Below are positions 16,669 to 25,741 of a stretch of DNA of 54,854 nt, in pieces. The notes under the pieces were generated by a model. The model saw nothing but the letters and a program-made list of their open reading frames with translations. It was not told where the DNA came from and searched no databases. The translations under genes were made by a program, and so were the position numbers. Source of the stretch: Candidatus Bathyarchaeota archaeon. GTDB lineage: Archaea > Thermoproteota > Bathyarchaeia > Bathyarchaeales > Bathycorpusculaceae. The stretch is from assembly GCA_013388895.1 (NCBI GenBank), contig JACAEK010000018.1:1-54854 (forward strand), written 5' to 3'. Position 1 is the stretch's first letter. Every line of letters starts with the position of its first letter.

Positions 16669-17559
16669 ATGAAGACTAAAAAGAAGCGCGTTAGAACCAA
16701 GGCTCAGACCAGAGCCAAGAAAGAGAGCAATATACAAAAAGCTCAAGCAGTGTTTTTAGTCTTCACTCTATTTATTGTTGTCCTGTTAGCCTACTTCGCC
16801 TACGCGATCTTAAATCATTCTTCAAGTCAGATTTCCATCGAACCAACTCTACAATTCAAACCTGTGAACCAAAACCCCAAACTGAAAGCAGCAATAGTTG
16901 ACCATCTAAACCTCACTCTACCCAATCAAACATTCATCCAAACAGCCGCCCGAATCTTAACCGAGGCAAACTATACTGTAGACTACTACAGCGGAGAAAA
17001 AGTAACAGTGGAATTCTACAGAAACCTACCGACACTTGGTTATGACATAATACTGTTAAGAGTACATTCGGCTGGGGCTTCAGTATTGGGAGAATCAGAG
17101 TTGCAGCTGTTCACATCCGAATTTTACAGTAAGACGAGACATGTTTCTGAACAGCTGGCACATCAAGTGGGGATGGTTATGTATTCTGCAGATGCCAAAG
17201 AAGCATATTTTGGAATATCCCCCAACTTTGTGCGCCAATGCATGAAAGACGAATTCGAAGACACCATAGTCATCATGATGGGTTGTGACGGACTCGCTGG
17301 AACACAAATGGCAAACGCATTCAAGGACAAAGGAGCAAAAGCATACATAGGTTGGAACACATCCATATCATCCTCGCGCACAGACACAAGCACAATGCAA
17401 CTACTGAAGCATTTAATCACTGAGAAAAAAACAATAAAACAAGCATTAGCAGAAACAATGCAAGAGGTTGACCCAGACCCATTTTACAGAAGTACATTTT
17501 TGTACTATCCACTTGAAGTAGGAAATCAAACAATAGAAGCAGAACAAGATTCTAGCTAG
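16669..17559 (+). CDS. Membrane-anchored protein with caspase-like (clan CD/CHAT-type) fold signature
   Basis: About 296 residues: a very basic cytoplasmic start (KTKKKRVRTKAQ), one transmembrane helix (about 25-49), then an extracellular domain. The domain shows the clan CD pattern: a strand ending in a His (DIILLRVHSAG, H133), and further on a strand ending in Cys (VIMMGCDGLAG, C206), followed by KGAKAYIGW, the stretch seen after the catalytic Cys in C25/CHAT-like peptidases. It could be a surface peptidase or an inactive relative. ATG 16657 is an alternative start. It directly follows the broken repeat protein and overlaps the eL37 gene by 4 bases at the 3' end. Confidence 0.6.
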   Translation: MKTKKKRVRTKAQTRAKKESNIQKAQAVFLVFTLFIVVLLAYFAYAILNHSSSQISIEPTLQFKPVNQNPKLKAAIVDHLNLTLPNQTFIQTAARILTEANYTVDYYSGEKVTVEFYRNLPTLGYDIILLRVHSAGASVLGESELQLFTSEFYSKTRHVSEQLAHQVGMVMYSADAKEAYFGISPNFVRQCMKDEFEDTIVIMMGCDGLAGTQMANAFKDKGAKAYIGWNTSISSSRTDTSTMQLLKHLITEKKTIKQALAETMQEVDPDPFYRSTFLYYPLEVGNQTIEAEQDSS

Positions 17560-17753
17560 CGTATTCTTTCTCTGTGAAGATTCTTGGTTCGCCATGAATA
17601 GCTCTTAATGGCTGCTGTTTCGCCATATCCGCAGGCTGCACATTGCTTCTTTGTCACGTTGTAGGCTCTTCTTCCACAACGCCTACAGCGAATGTGAAGC
17701 ACTTTGCCAGCTCTTTTGCCAAAAGATGGCGTTCCCTTTCCCAATGGTGTCAC
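17556..17753 (-). CDS. rpl37e: Ribosomal protein eL37
   Basis: 65 residues of archaeal eL37: a TPLGKGTPSFGKR start, then the zinc ribbon RCRRCGRRAY and KQCAACGYG (C23, C26, C38, C41), and a basic YSWRTKNLHRERIR end. All four zinc ligands are present. It overlaps the LSm gene upstream by 4 bases, the conserved archaeal LSm-eL37 pair. Confidence 0.96.
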   Translation of the reverse strand: MTPLGKGTPSFGKRAGKVLHIRCRRCGRRAYNVTKKQCAACGYGETAAIKSYSWRTKNLHRERIR

Positions 17754-17977
17754 CTTGGCGGTGGTGAAATGAGAACTACGTTGTCTCCTCTGACAATTAT
17801 TAAGCCTAGCTTTTTCATGTTTTCAGCGTTTGTGGTATCTTCAGTTTCCTCTAAAACCAAGTTTAGATGTTGTTCAAAGCCTTTGAGTCTTCCTCGTAAG
17901 CTTTTTCCGCCTTTTAACCGTACCAGTACGATTTTTCCAAGGTTTTGCTCAAGGATTTCGGTTGTCATTTCGCTCAT
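17750..17977 (-). CDS. Sm-like RNA-binding protein (LSm/SmAP)
   Basis: About 75 residues with both Sm motifs: Sm1 from VLVRLKGGKSLRGRLKGFEQHLN to the acidic VLEE strand, and Sm2 as LIIVRGDNVVLISP. Archaeal SmAPs form heptameric rings that bind U-rich RNA. I choose ATG 17977 because GAGG lies 7 bases upstream; an in-frame ATG six codons earlier lacks a site. It is translationally coupled to eL37. An LSm protein that favours U-rich RNA fits the nearby FttA terminator nuclease, though that link is inference. Confidence 0.94.
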   Translation of the reverse strand: MSEMTTEILEQNLGKIVLVRLKGGKSLRGRLKGFEQHLNLVLEETEDTTNAENMKKLGLIIVRGDNVVLISPPPR

Positions 17978-18054
17978 TTCAAAGCCTCGTAACATATTTT
18001 ATGTCTTTTATACTTAAAACTTATACCATTTAAACCTATCTAAGAGAGAACTAT

Positions 18055-18564
18055 ATGTCAGAAAAATTCAGCAGATATTTCTTGAAAGCTAAAGATGCAA
18101 AAGCCTTCTTGAACAGGGCTAGGGAAAAGCTTCGATTTGACTTGGAGCAAAATTTGAAGACCAAAGTTAATATTGAGCTTGTTCAAACAGAATTCGGCGA
18201 AATTTATCTTATCAATGGCAAGCCTTCGATGGCTAGGATTGCAGAGAATCTTTTTCCAACACTGGTTTTCAAAGAATTTGTGGTTTTAGCGCCAAAGGTC
18301 TTCGTTGACATGGGCGCGGTTCTACATGTTTGTAATGGCGCAAATATTATGGCGCCTGGAATTGTCCGTTTCGAAGGAGCCTTCAGAAAAGGCGACTTTG
18401 TCATTATTGCAGACGAGAAGCATGGAAAACCATTGGCAATTGGAGAAATAATCTACGATATTGACGAGGCAAAGAAAGTTAAGCATGGCGCAATAGCTAA
18501 CAACATTCATTTTGTCGGCGACAGAACTTGGGAGTTTATTAAGAGATTTGAGGCTAAATCTTGA
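18055..18564 (+). CDS. MCT-1-like PUA-domain protein
   Basis: 169 residues in two parts: an N-terminal archaeal domain (DUF1947-like, about 1-85) and a C-terminal PUA RNA-binding domain (about 88-165), with the PUA core VFVDMGAVLHVCNGANIMAPGI and the FRKGDFVIIADE turn. It corresponds to the archaeal homologue of eukaryotic MCT-1/MCTS1, which acts in ribosome recycling and re-initiation. It is likely a translation or rRNA-binding factor; a direct archaeal role is inferred. It lies between LSm (divergent) and SepF (same strand). Confidence 0.85.
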   Translation: MSEKFSRYFLKAKDAKAFLNRAREKLRFDLEQNLKTKVNIELVQTEFGEIYLINGKPSMARIAENLFPTLVFKEFVVLAPKVFVDMGAVLHVCNGANIMAPGIVRFEGAFRKGDFVIIADEKHGKPLAIGEIIYDIDEAKKVKHGAIANNIHFVGDRTWEFIKRFEAKS

Positions 18565-18676
18565 TTCCGAATTCATAAAACACTTAATAAGCTAATCTAT
18601 ATTGCAGATTCAGAGGAGCGTTTTAAAGAAACGCTTAAACTCTCAAAGAACAAATAAGGATATAGAGAGGAGAAGT

Positions 18677-19042
18677 TTGCCAGGTTTAAGCAATATACTC
18701 CGTAAACCGAAGAAAACGGCAAAGCAAGAAGCAGGCGCTCCAAGGTCAGTTTCTGGCAAAACCTACTTGAAAGCCATGCCCCTCCGCAATATATCTGACT
18801 TGGAAGTCGTGAAAAATGAGGTTAAATCGGGTAACATCGTTATCCTTAGGATAACTCAGCTTGCAAACAAGAGTATTGATGACGTGAAACGTGCGGTTGA
18901 CGAGTTATGTGACTTTGTGGGGTCTGTTGACGGTGACATCGCCAGATTAGGTGAAGAGCGAGTGGTTATTTGTCCTCCAAGCGTCAAGATTTGGCGCGAA
19001 AAGACGCCCATTTCCAGTGAACCAATCCCTACAGCAGCCTGA
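18677..19042 (+). CDS. sepF: Cell-division anchor protein SepF
   Basis: About 121 residues. The C-terminal SepF (DUF552) domain runs from KAMPLRNISDL through NIVILRITQLANKS to FVGSVDGDIARLGEERVVICPP. I take the TTG at 18677, preceded by GAGAGGAG, because it places a short amphipathic segment (PGLSNILRKPKK) at the N-terminus, as expected for membrane binding; the frame remains open to 18602. Archaeal SepF tethers FtsZ to the membrane. No ftsZ is in the window. Its last 14 bases overlap the convergent fttA gene. Confidence 0.88.
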   Translation: MPGLSNILRKPKKTAKQEAGAPRSVSGKTYLKAMPLRNISDLEVVKNEVKSGNIVILRITQLANKSIDDVKRAVDELCDFVGSVDGDIARLGEERVVICPPSVKIWREKTPISSEPIPTAA

Positions 19043-20948
19043 ATGTATCCATGACTGCTGGGGCAAACGCCTGAACATCAAATTTTCTTTGAAGGAAATT
19101 CGCTACGCTTAGACACTTCGCCCTTTCGCCGTGACATACGACAACTTTTTCAGGGCTAGGTTTCAACTGCATTATATAATTGATTATCTGCCGTCTATCG
19201 GAATGCCCAGAAAAACCCTCAATAGAATCTACATGCAAACCAATTTTCACAATATCTAGTTTGCCCTCATTATTCATCATTGTAGCTTCCGCTAAGCCCT
19301 TCTGTACCCGCCTTCCCAATGTGCCTTCAATTTGGTAGCTCACAAAAATTATCGAGTTTAGATTGCTTTCCGCCAAACTCTTAAAGTACTCTATTACTGG
19401 TCCGCCTTCAAGCATTCCGGAAGTAGCCATAATAATGCAGGGTTCACCATCAATTATTTCTTGTCTGACGTTTGGATGCTCTACAATCGTGAAGTAGTCT
19501 GATTGAAACGGATTAACTCCTTCATGAAGTATACTGTGGCGAACATCTCTACCAAGATATTCGGGATAAGCTGTGTGAATTGCCGTGGCTTCTGAAATCA
19601 TACCTTCAATAAACACTGGGGATTCCTTCATCAGCCCACGACGCATATAACCATCAATAATAAGCATTATTTCTTGAGCCCGTCCAACTGCCGGCACCGG
19701 AATCAGAACTTTGCCTCTCCGTTCTAATGTTTCATTGATGATGGCTGTTAGTCGTTCTTCGGCTTCAACTCGTGAAGGCATTACATCATCCATGCCTCCA
19801 TACGTGCTTTCAGTTATCACTGTCTCAACTCGTGGAAATTCTGTTGTAGCTGCTTCCAAAAGCATTGTTCTCGCATATTTGTAGTCGCCAGTGTAAACCA
19901 CGTTGTGAAGACCTTCGCCTATATGTAAATGAAGCATGGAAGAACCAAGTATGTGTCCAGCATTGTGAAGCGTTAAGCGAATGTCCGGAGCTATGTCTGT
20001 TACGACGCCATAACGCAGCGGAAGCGTATGTAAAACACATTCACGAACATCCTTCTGGTCATAATGCGGTACAGTGCCCTGCTTGTTCGCCACATCCAAA
20101 TAATCCAACTGAAGCAACGTCATAAGATTCGAAGTGGGCGCTGAACAGTAAATCGGACCGTCATAACCGTACTTGTAAAGAAACGGCACCAAACCACAGT
20201 GGTCAAGATGAGCGTGACTTATAATCACGGCATCCAACGAATCAAGCTCAAACGCTGGATTATCAAGTCTTGGAAAAGATTCAAAAGGTCTTGAAGAACC
20301 AGGATTAATACCACAGTCCAGTAACACGTTGCTTTCGCGCGTTTGAAGAAGAAAAGCAGATCTCCCAACTTCTTGAACGCCACCGAGTGCGGTTATTCTG
20401 ACATCGCCAACCTCGTATGTTTTGGGTCTGAATATGCGTTCACCTATTGTGCGCAGTATCCTTTCTCGTTCTTTGCTTTCTGAGTGAAGGTAATGGCGCA
20501 TATGAGTTACTATTTTGGAGCGCAATGGTGGACTTCTCAAAACATGTGGTCGCCATTTAGTCCGCCTGATAATTTCCTGCAAAACTGCTCCGTTTTTTCT
20601 AATAACAAGTCCTGGTTTCTTGGCTTCAACAATTATTTCGCCAAGGCTTGGATCGAAATATACGTCAGTCACTTCAGCTTCAACTGGAATTACTTCGCGG
20701 GCAATTTTTTCAGCTTCAGTTTCTTGAAGTCGCACTGATGGGTCTGAGCGTATTACTATTCTTTTTCTTATGACGCCTACTATGTCTGCAATAGTGGTGC
20801 TCTGTTCAACCAATATTTCAGGTCTTTTAGTGTAAACGGCGAGTGTTGAGCCTTCATATTCTATTCTTGTCACTTCGGCTTCTTTGGGCACGTGCTCTAA
20901 GATGTATTGGCTTATTTCTACTTTGTCTTTTTCAGAGGTTCGCGCCAC
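19029..20948 (-). CDS. fttA: Transcription termination factor FttA (aCPSF1), KH plus beta-CASP nuclease
   Basis: 639 residues. Residues 1-145 carry the archaeal KH-type RNA-binding domains. The metallo-beta-lactamase core follows with HAHLDH (245-250), later His motifs, and a beta-CASP domain, ending in VVVCHGERAKC. FttA is the archaeal CPSF73 relative that cuts nascent RNA at U-rich sites and stops RNA polymerase. Length and motifs are full. It follows psmB by 13 bases, and the two are likely cotranscribed, a pairing I recall from other archaea. Confidence 0.95.
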   Translation of the reverse strand: MARTSEKDKVEISQYILEHVPKEAEVTRIEYEGSTLAVYTKRPEILVEQSTTIADIVGVIRKRIVIRSDPSVRLQETEAEKIAREVIPVEAEVTDVYFDPSLGEIIVEAKKPGLVIRKNGAVLQEIIRRTKWRPHVLRSPPLRSKIVTHMRHYLHSESKERERILRTIGERIFRPKTYEVGDVRITALGGVQEVGRSAFLLQTRESNVLLDCGINPGSSRPFESFPRLDNPAFELDSLDAVIISHAHLDHCGLVPFLYKYGYDGPIYCSAPTSNLMTLLQLDYLDVANKQGTVPHYDQKDVRECVLHTLPLRYGVVTDIAPDIRLTLHNAGHILGSSMLHLHIGEGLHNVVYTGDYKYARTMLLEAATTEFPRVETVITESTYGGMDDVMPSRVEAEERLTAIINETLERRGKVLIPVPAVGRAQEIMLIIDGYMRRGLMKESPVFIEGMISEATAIHTAYPEYLGRDVRHSILHEGVNPFQSDYFTIVEHPNVRQEIIDGEPCIIMATSGMLEGGPVIEYFKSLAESNLNSIIFVSYQIEGTLGRRVQKGLAEATMMNNEGKLDIVKIGLHVDSIEGFSGHSDRRQIINYIMQLKPSPEKVVVCHGERAKCLSVANFLQRKFDVQAFAPAVMDTFRLL

Positions 20949-20961
20949 GATTATTGCTTCC

Positions 20962-21600
20962 TCAATTTGCTAAAAGTTTCTTCTTTTCTTCTTCGGTTAA
21001 TTCTCGATAGCCTTTTTCGTTTATTACTGCAACGTTGAAGCTGTCTCCGCTTGCAGCATCTCGTTTCATGGCGGAGTTAACAGCCTTAATGATTACAGGC
21101 AAGAGTTCTTTTGTTGATGCGCCTTCTTTGTATCTGTCTTCGAGTATGCCGTAGGCTATTGGAGAGCCTGAGCCTGTAGCAACGCATTTTTCTTCTGTTA
21201 AGCTGCCGAATGGGTCTAATGAGTATATGTGTGGTCCTGTGTCGTCTATGCCGCCTATTAGTGCCTGCGTTAAAAGTGGTGCGTATCTGGATGAGAATAG
21301 CAGATTTGCGATGAGGCGTGCAGCTGAATTTATGGGCAGTGGTCTTCCCATGTTCAGTCTATAAAGTTGTGCATTTGCTGTTAGTATGTCGACTGTTCGC
21401 TGTGCATCTGCAACTGACCCGGCGATTGTCATAGCTATGTGGTCGTCTATTTTGTATATTTTTTTTCCATGTTTGTGAGCCACGTAGAAGCCCATAGTTA
21501 CGCGGGTGTCTGAAGCAAGTATAACGCCGTCTTTACACACAATGCCAATAGTGGTTGTTCCTTTCAACACTAATCGGTTAGTTGCATCATTGTTTATCAT
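20962..21600 (-). CDS. psmB: 20S proteasome beta subunit
   Basis: 212 residues. A 14-residue propeptide ends in LVLKG, and self-cleavage exposes Thr15 of TTTIGI as the catalytic nucleophile. Asp and Lys of the active site are in ASDTRVTMG and HGKKIYKID. The GSGSPIAYGILED segment is the conserved C-terminal active-site loop. It forms the inner rings of the proteasome; the alpha subunit is not in the window. It leads the psmB-fttA unit. Confidence 0.96.
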   Translation of the reverse strand: MINNDATNRLVLKGTTTIGIVCKDGVILASDTRVTMGFYVAHKHGKKIYKIDDHIAMTIAGSVADAQRTVDILTANAQLYRLNMGRPLPINSAARLIANLLFSSRYAPLLTQALIGGIDDTGPHIYSLDPFGSLTEEKCVATGSGSPIAYGILEDRYKEGASTKELLPVIIKAVNSAMKRDAASGDSFNVAVINEKGYRELTEEEKKKLLAN

Positions 21601-21804
21601 TCTATTTTTTCTCCCAAAATCTAAACGGTTACGATTTTACTTCACTAGGAAGTAGCAACATCATATCATAATCATGAGATTTATTAATATTACGGTTCAA
21701 AGGTGTACGAAAAAAGCAACATTTTTAAATGTAACAAGTCCACATTCTAAAAGGTTAAATGTTGATTGCTGAGAAATTTTAGGATTAGAAAATAGTGATT
21801 AGAT

Positions 21805-22866
21805 TTGTATCTGAAACATCATCGAATGCAGCTTCCAAGAGAAGTGTTAATCGGAAACGGAACCATAGAACGTGTAGCTGAAGTTGCATTAAGATTAGGA
21901 TTCAAAAAGTCAGCGCTCATAATTGCTGGTCCGAAAACTTGCGAGGTTGCTGGCAAAACTGTGAAGGAGCTGATCGAAGAAGAGGGGTTGGAAGTTAACA
22001 TTTTGCTTGTCAACTCATCAACGGTTGAAGAGGTAGCAACTGTTGAAGAAAAAATTAGGGTTTTGAAGCCGCAAGTTGTTCTCGGCGTAGGCGGCGGAAC
22101 AAAGATCGATGTTGCAAAACTTAGTGCAGCTCATCAAGACACACCTTTTATTAGTGTTCCGACCACGGCTTCTCACGACGGCATCGCAAGTCCCCTATCC
22201 TCTTTGAAAGGTTTCGAAAAGCCTTTTTCCATTATGGCGCAGGCGCCTATTGCCATTATCGCGGATACGAATGTTATTAGTCGGGCGCCATGGCGTTTTG
22301 CCATAAGTGGCTGCGGCGATGTGATTGCGAAGTTTACGTCTGTGCAGGATTGGAAGTTGGCGCATGAAGAGGCAAACGAGTATTATGGCGGATATGCGGC
22401 AAGCTTGGCGTTGATGAGTGCTAAGCTTGTAATGGAAAATGCCAGTTTGATTAGAAGGGAAAGCGAAGAGGGTTTGCGAATTCTTATTGAAGCATTAATC
22501 AGCTGCGGCGTGTCCATGAGCATTGCTGGAAGCAGTCGCCCATGTAGCGGTTCAGAACATCTTTTCAGCCATGCCCTTGAGATGATAAAGCCTAACCACT
22601 CGTTGCATGGTGAAAGGTGCGGCGTCGGAACCATCATTATGGCTTATTTGCATAGAATGAACTGGAAACGAATCAAAAATACGTTAAAGAAGCTCGGTGC
22701 ACCTACCAACGCTAATGAGCTTTACATAAAAAACCAAGATGCAACCAAAGCCTTAGAAATGGCTACAACTATCAGACAAGAAAGGTTCACCATTCTCAAC
22801 AAAGTCAACATGAGCCACGACTTCTGCAAAAGATTAGTGAAAGCAACAGGAATTGCTGTCGACTAG
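21805..22866 (+). CDS. egsA: sn-Glycerol-1-phosphate dehydrogenase
   Basis: 353 residues. It makes sn-glycerol-1-phosphate from dihydroxyacetone phosphate, the step that sets archaeal lipid chirality. The nucleotide-binding VLGVGGGTKIDVAK, the SVPTTASHDGIASP loop and the metal site in SGSEHLFSHALE and HSLHGERCGVG are intact. I keep the TTG start at 21805 since the HRMQLPREVLIGNG block that starts the family needs residues before it. A strong mark of archaeal origin. Confidence 0.95.
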   Translation: MYLKHHRMQLPREVLIGNGTIERVAEVALRLGFKKSALIIAGPKTCEVAGKTVKELIEEEGLEVNILLVNSSTVEEVATVEEKIRVLKPQVVLGVGGGTKIDVAKLSAAHQDTPFISVPTTASHDGIASPLSSLKGFEKPFSIMAQAPIAIIADTNVISRAPWRFAISGCGDVIAKFTSVQDWKLAHEEANEYYGGYAASLALMSAKLVMENASLIRRESEEGLRILIEALISCGVSMSIAGSSRPCSGSEHLFSHALEMIKPNHSLHGERCGVGTIIMAYLHRMNWKRIKNTLKKLGAPTNANELYIKNQDATKALEMATTIRQERFTILNKVNMSHDFCKRLVKATGIAVD

Positions 22867-22955
22867 CGAATTCCTAATATGGTTTTGCTATTATAATTGT
22901 GAAGTCGCAACGTTTTAGTTATTTTTAAAGACTATTCTTATTTGAGGCTGTGATA

Positions 22956-23573
22956 ATGAATACGAAAGACTTCGGTGACGGTACATCCGTCATGCGTCTA
23001 GCCATCTTCTTTTCAATTTTTAGCGCAGCATTCGGAATTTTCTTGCTATACCGACTGGATAATACAATCCATGGAGACCTTTATAACTTCGGTTTGCAGT
23101 TTGATTATAATTGGGCTTTGCCGACATGGACTCTTGAGCGCCTGCTGGGCGTCTGCTTAATTCTACCTATGGTTTTTGGCACAATCGCTCTAGTTTGGGA
23201 TGTCCGTAGGAGTAGGAATAAGGAGCTTGTTGTTAGGCGCGTAGAGCCTAAGCTGTTGCAACAACAGTCGCAACAGCCACGACAGCAACCACCGAAGCAA
23301 CAGCCGCAGCCTCCTCCAGTGTCTACTAGCAGCACCGATGATAAGGCGCAGGCCTTGCGAGAGAATTCGATGGTTATCTCTTGTCCTAATTGTAAAAAGG
23401 TATTCAGCAAGCCTCTTGTAATGCTGGACTTCAGTAGCAAAAAGACCCAGCTAGTAAATGTCTGCCCATACTGCAACACAGTCTTAGGTAGAGCATGCGA
23501 CGAAGTAGAGAAAGACAACATTGACATTAGAACTCTAGATCTAGACGAAAAAGAAGAAAAGTCCAGACGGTGA
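22956..23573 (+). CDS. Membrane protein with polyQ/P linker and zinc ribbon
   Basis: About 205 residues. Two transmembrane helices (about 15-35 and 60-80) are followed by a low-complexity linker of Gln and Pro (QQSQQPRQQPPKQQPQPPP, about 100-122) and a C-terminal zinc ribbon: SCPNCKKVF and NVCPYCNTVL. The end is highly charged. ATG 22956 has GAGG 8 bases upstream, preferred to the GTG at 22950. No known family. It looks like a membrane protein that presents a zinc ribbon to the cytoplasm on a flexible arm. Confidence 0.7.
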   Translation: MNTKDFGDGTSVMRLAIFFSIFSAAFGIFLLYRLDNTIHGDLYNFGLQFDYNWALPTWTLERLLGVCLILPMVFGTIALVWDVRRSRNKELVVRRVEPKLLQQQSQQPRQQPPKQQPQPPPVSTSSTDDKAQALRENSMVISCPNCKKVFSKPLVMLDFSSKKTQLVNVCPYCNTVLGRACDEVEKDNIDIRTLDLDEKEEKSRR

Positions 23574-23963
23574 AAACGCCGCCTTTATTGAAGGTGTTTT
23601 GAGCACGCGCACTTTGGTTTTTGGCTAAGTCAAAACGTCAATAGCACTAAAAAGTGGAAAGTTTTTTATTCGATTCCGAATCTAACATATATTTCTAAAG
23701 GGGTACTTGATAATGGTACATTCTTTTCGTTTCACATTGGGAAGGCAAACCTTCGATTCAGTGCGCATGAAGTTGGATGGATGCCATTTATCATTGAGGC
23801 TGGTAGAGACCTTAAGCTGGAAAAAGAGCAGGAGACACAAAAATAAACAGAGGTGCACTGACGTCTCCTTCGCTTCTCTCGTCCCTAACGTGCCTAAGTA
23901 TATGTTCTAACGATCCTACATGGTTTGGTAGCGCAAGGCAAAATCAAAACCAACTTCAAAAAC
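23574..23963 (+). other. Gap with an open but startless frame
   Basis: 390 bases between two convergent genes. A TATA-like ACATATATTT (about 23685) and an AAAGGGG site lead to an ATG at 23713, opening a 65-residue basic frame that looks unlike a protein. An overlapping frame, open from about 23597 to the TAA at 23829-23831 without any ATG/GTG/TTG start, has better composition (ending SAHEVGWMPFIIEAGRDLKL). This may be a decayed or frameshifted small gene. Nothing else is seen. Confidence 0.3.
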
Positions 23964-24704
23964 CTATCTACCTTCGTTAGCGCCTGATTCAACTTGTTTT
24001 GTTTCCTTTTGGGGTTGCGCTGCAGCTTTAAAGGTTTCAGTGAATTTGACCGCTGTTACCTTTGGGAAAAACTTCTGTATGTCCATGGCTATGCCTCTCT
24101 TTGCCACTTGAATTCCCTCTAGATAGAAGGAGTCTTCAGGCATTTCCACGCTAACAATTTTTGCTTTAACCGTAAACTTGAACTTTGCTTCTTCCACTGC
24201 TGGTGTCCTGCGATGAATCAGCGCTGCAATTTTCTCTTCCTCAGTCTCAAGTTTCTTCTTAACAGTAACGTCGTAGACAAGCGTCTTTCCAGCCAAGGGA
24301 AGATTAAAATCCAACAAAACACGTCCAGCACCTATCGCTCGCACAGTAGCCATTTTCCCATCGTGCTCAACACGCATCCCAAGCGTCGGGTTTATTCCCT
24401 CAGCAGTCAAATGCTTCAACGAAACACGCTTAACTTTCGCTGGATCCCGGCTTCCAAACGCCTTATCAGGTGACAGCTCAACAGGCGTAGCCTTATCAAC
24501 TTCCATCTTCTCTAAGTTTTCGTCTAACGCCTTGAGAACCCAGCCTTCACCAATAACTACAAGTTTCGGCTCATAAATTTCGCCTTCCTTGTATAAACGC
24601 TCTTTTTTGGCGGTTTCTTCGCTCGTGGTGTCGAAAACCTCGCCTGTCTCTTTCACCTTAGCCACGTAGTCTATAACTATGAAGTCGCCCTTCTGCAAAG
24701 CCAT
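23964..24704 (-). CDS. FKBP-type peptidyl-prolyl isomerase (archaeal long form)
   Basis: About 246 residues. An SlyD-like FKBP domain with insert-in-flap occupies about 1-155: KGDFIVIDYVAKVKETGEVFDTT, VVIGEGWVLKALDENLEKME, LSPDKAFGSRDP, and an IF domain with FNLPLAGKTLVYDVTV. A C-terminal extension of about 90 residues (from EEEKIAALIHRRTP) is typical of archaeal long FKBPs. It acts as a folding helper in the cytoplasm. Start at ATG 24704, with GGATGAT before it. The mechanosensitive channel gene lies upstream on the same strand. Confidence 0.92.
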   Translation of the reverse strand: MALQKGDFIVIDYVAKVKETGEVFDTTSEETAKKERLYKEGEIYEPKLVVIGEGWVLKALDENLEKMEVDKATPVELSPDKAFGSRDPAKVKRVSLKHLTAEGINPTLGMRVEHDGKMATVRAIGAGRVLLDFNLPLAGKTLVYDVTVKKKLETEEEKIAALIHRRTPAVEEAKFKFTVKAKIVSVEMPEDSFYLEGIQVAKRGIAMDIQKFFPKVTAVKFTETFKAAAQPQKETKQVESGANEGR

Positions 24705-24801
24705 AACCAATCATCCTTCAAGCAATATTTGCCAAAATAGTTTTGAACGGCAATAAAAACTTTCGCTATGTAAACCCAGCAATTCCCGCTCACATAGGCG
24801 T

Positions 24802-25593
24802 CTACTGCCTCGGCTTCGCTCGTTCCATGTCCCAACGCTTAAACACGTCCTCAGCAATCTGCGGTCTATAAACAAAAACGTCCTTTGGATTCTCCACATA
24901 AAGATAAACCATATAGACCCTTTCGAAACCGCCAGACCTAACGAGCATATAGCTAGGCTTCTTAGGAAACAGATGCTCATATCGCTCAAACACCTCACCA
25001 AAAATCTGCGCAATTCGTTCAGCAGAAACACTATGGTCAAAATTTATCTCAAAAGTGTAACAATAGAGGCGCAAATTACGCTCATCTTCATATGCGTAAT
25101 TAGTGATATCTCTATGCAAAACCTGAAGGTTAGTCAGCGCCGCAATGTTATTTCCAATCGTCAGAATCTTTGTATAATTAATCGTGACTTCTTGCACAAT
25201 TCCTTCAACAGCGCCTATGCGAACATAGTCTCCAACTTTGAAAGGACGCGCTGCAAGCAAATAGAGACCAGCAATAAAGTTGCCGATGGTTTGTTGAGAT
25301 GCAAAGCCTACAGCGGCACCACCAAGAGCGGAAAAAGCCACAAACCATTCAGTAGTTAACCCGCCGACACGAACCACAACCAACGCAGCACTAATAAGAA
25401 TCAAAATCCGAAAAGTCAAAACAAGGCTGTTGGAAACATTCGGAGCCAAATGCGCTCGTTTTCCAAATCTTCGCAAATGCCGTGTCACAAATCGCTCTAA
25501 AACAACCGCTATCACAGTTATTAAAATTAGAGAGACAATTTGTCCCAAAGTAAGTCCAAGAGGAGTCTGCAAATCAAGAAATTCCCAACTCAA
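24802..25593 (-). CDS. Small-conductance mechanosensitive channel (MscS)
   Basis: 263 residues. Three transmembrane helices occupy the first 100 residues. The pore helix is Gly/Ala-rich (ALGGAAVGFASQQTIGNF), followed by the beta domain (FKVGDYVRIGAVEGIVQEVTI) and a C-terminal domain. It releases solutes on hypo-osmotic shock. The start is TTG at 25593 with GGAG 9 bases upstream. Standalone minimal MscS architecture; function confident. Confidence 0.93.
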   Translation of the reverse strand: MSWEFLDLQTPLGLTLGQIVSLILITVIAVVLERFVTRHLRRFGKRAHLAPNVSNSLVLTFRILILISAALVVVRVGGLTTEWFVAFSALGGAAVGFASQQTIGNFIAGLYLLAARPFKVGDYVRIGAVEGIVQEVTINYTKILTIGNNIAALTNLQVLHRDITNYAYEDERNLRLYCYTFEINFDHSVSAERIAQIFGEVFERYEHLFPKKPSYMLVRSGGFERVYMVYLYVENPKDVFVYRPQIAEDVFKRWDMERAKPRQ

Positions 25594-25741
25594 GCTGTAT
25601 TTCTCCTTCGACTTCTACTGCTCTGAAAAGGTTTTATAAGCTATTTGTATCAGCATTTCAGCATATTCTCCAACAAATTTAAGTGATCTTGCTCTATACG
25701 AAGCTAAATCTAATAATAGAGCGGAACGAAGGCGCACAAAA

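Noticed and set aside
19029-21600. fttA-psmB unit as unusual
   Set aside because: Both genes are complete, and I recall this pairing from other archaea, so it is ordinary.
23713-23910. 65-codon basic frame as a real gene
   Set aside because: It has a promoter-like box and ATG, but its composition (Ser, Arg, Lys rich) looks like a shadow, and an overlapping frame is more protein-like.
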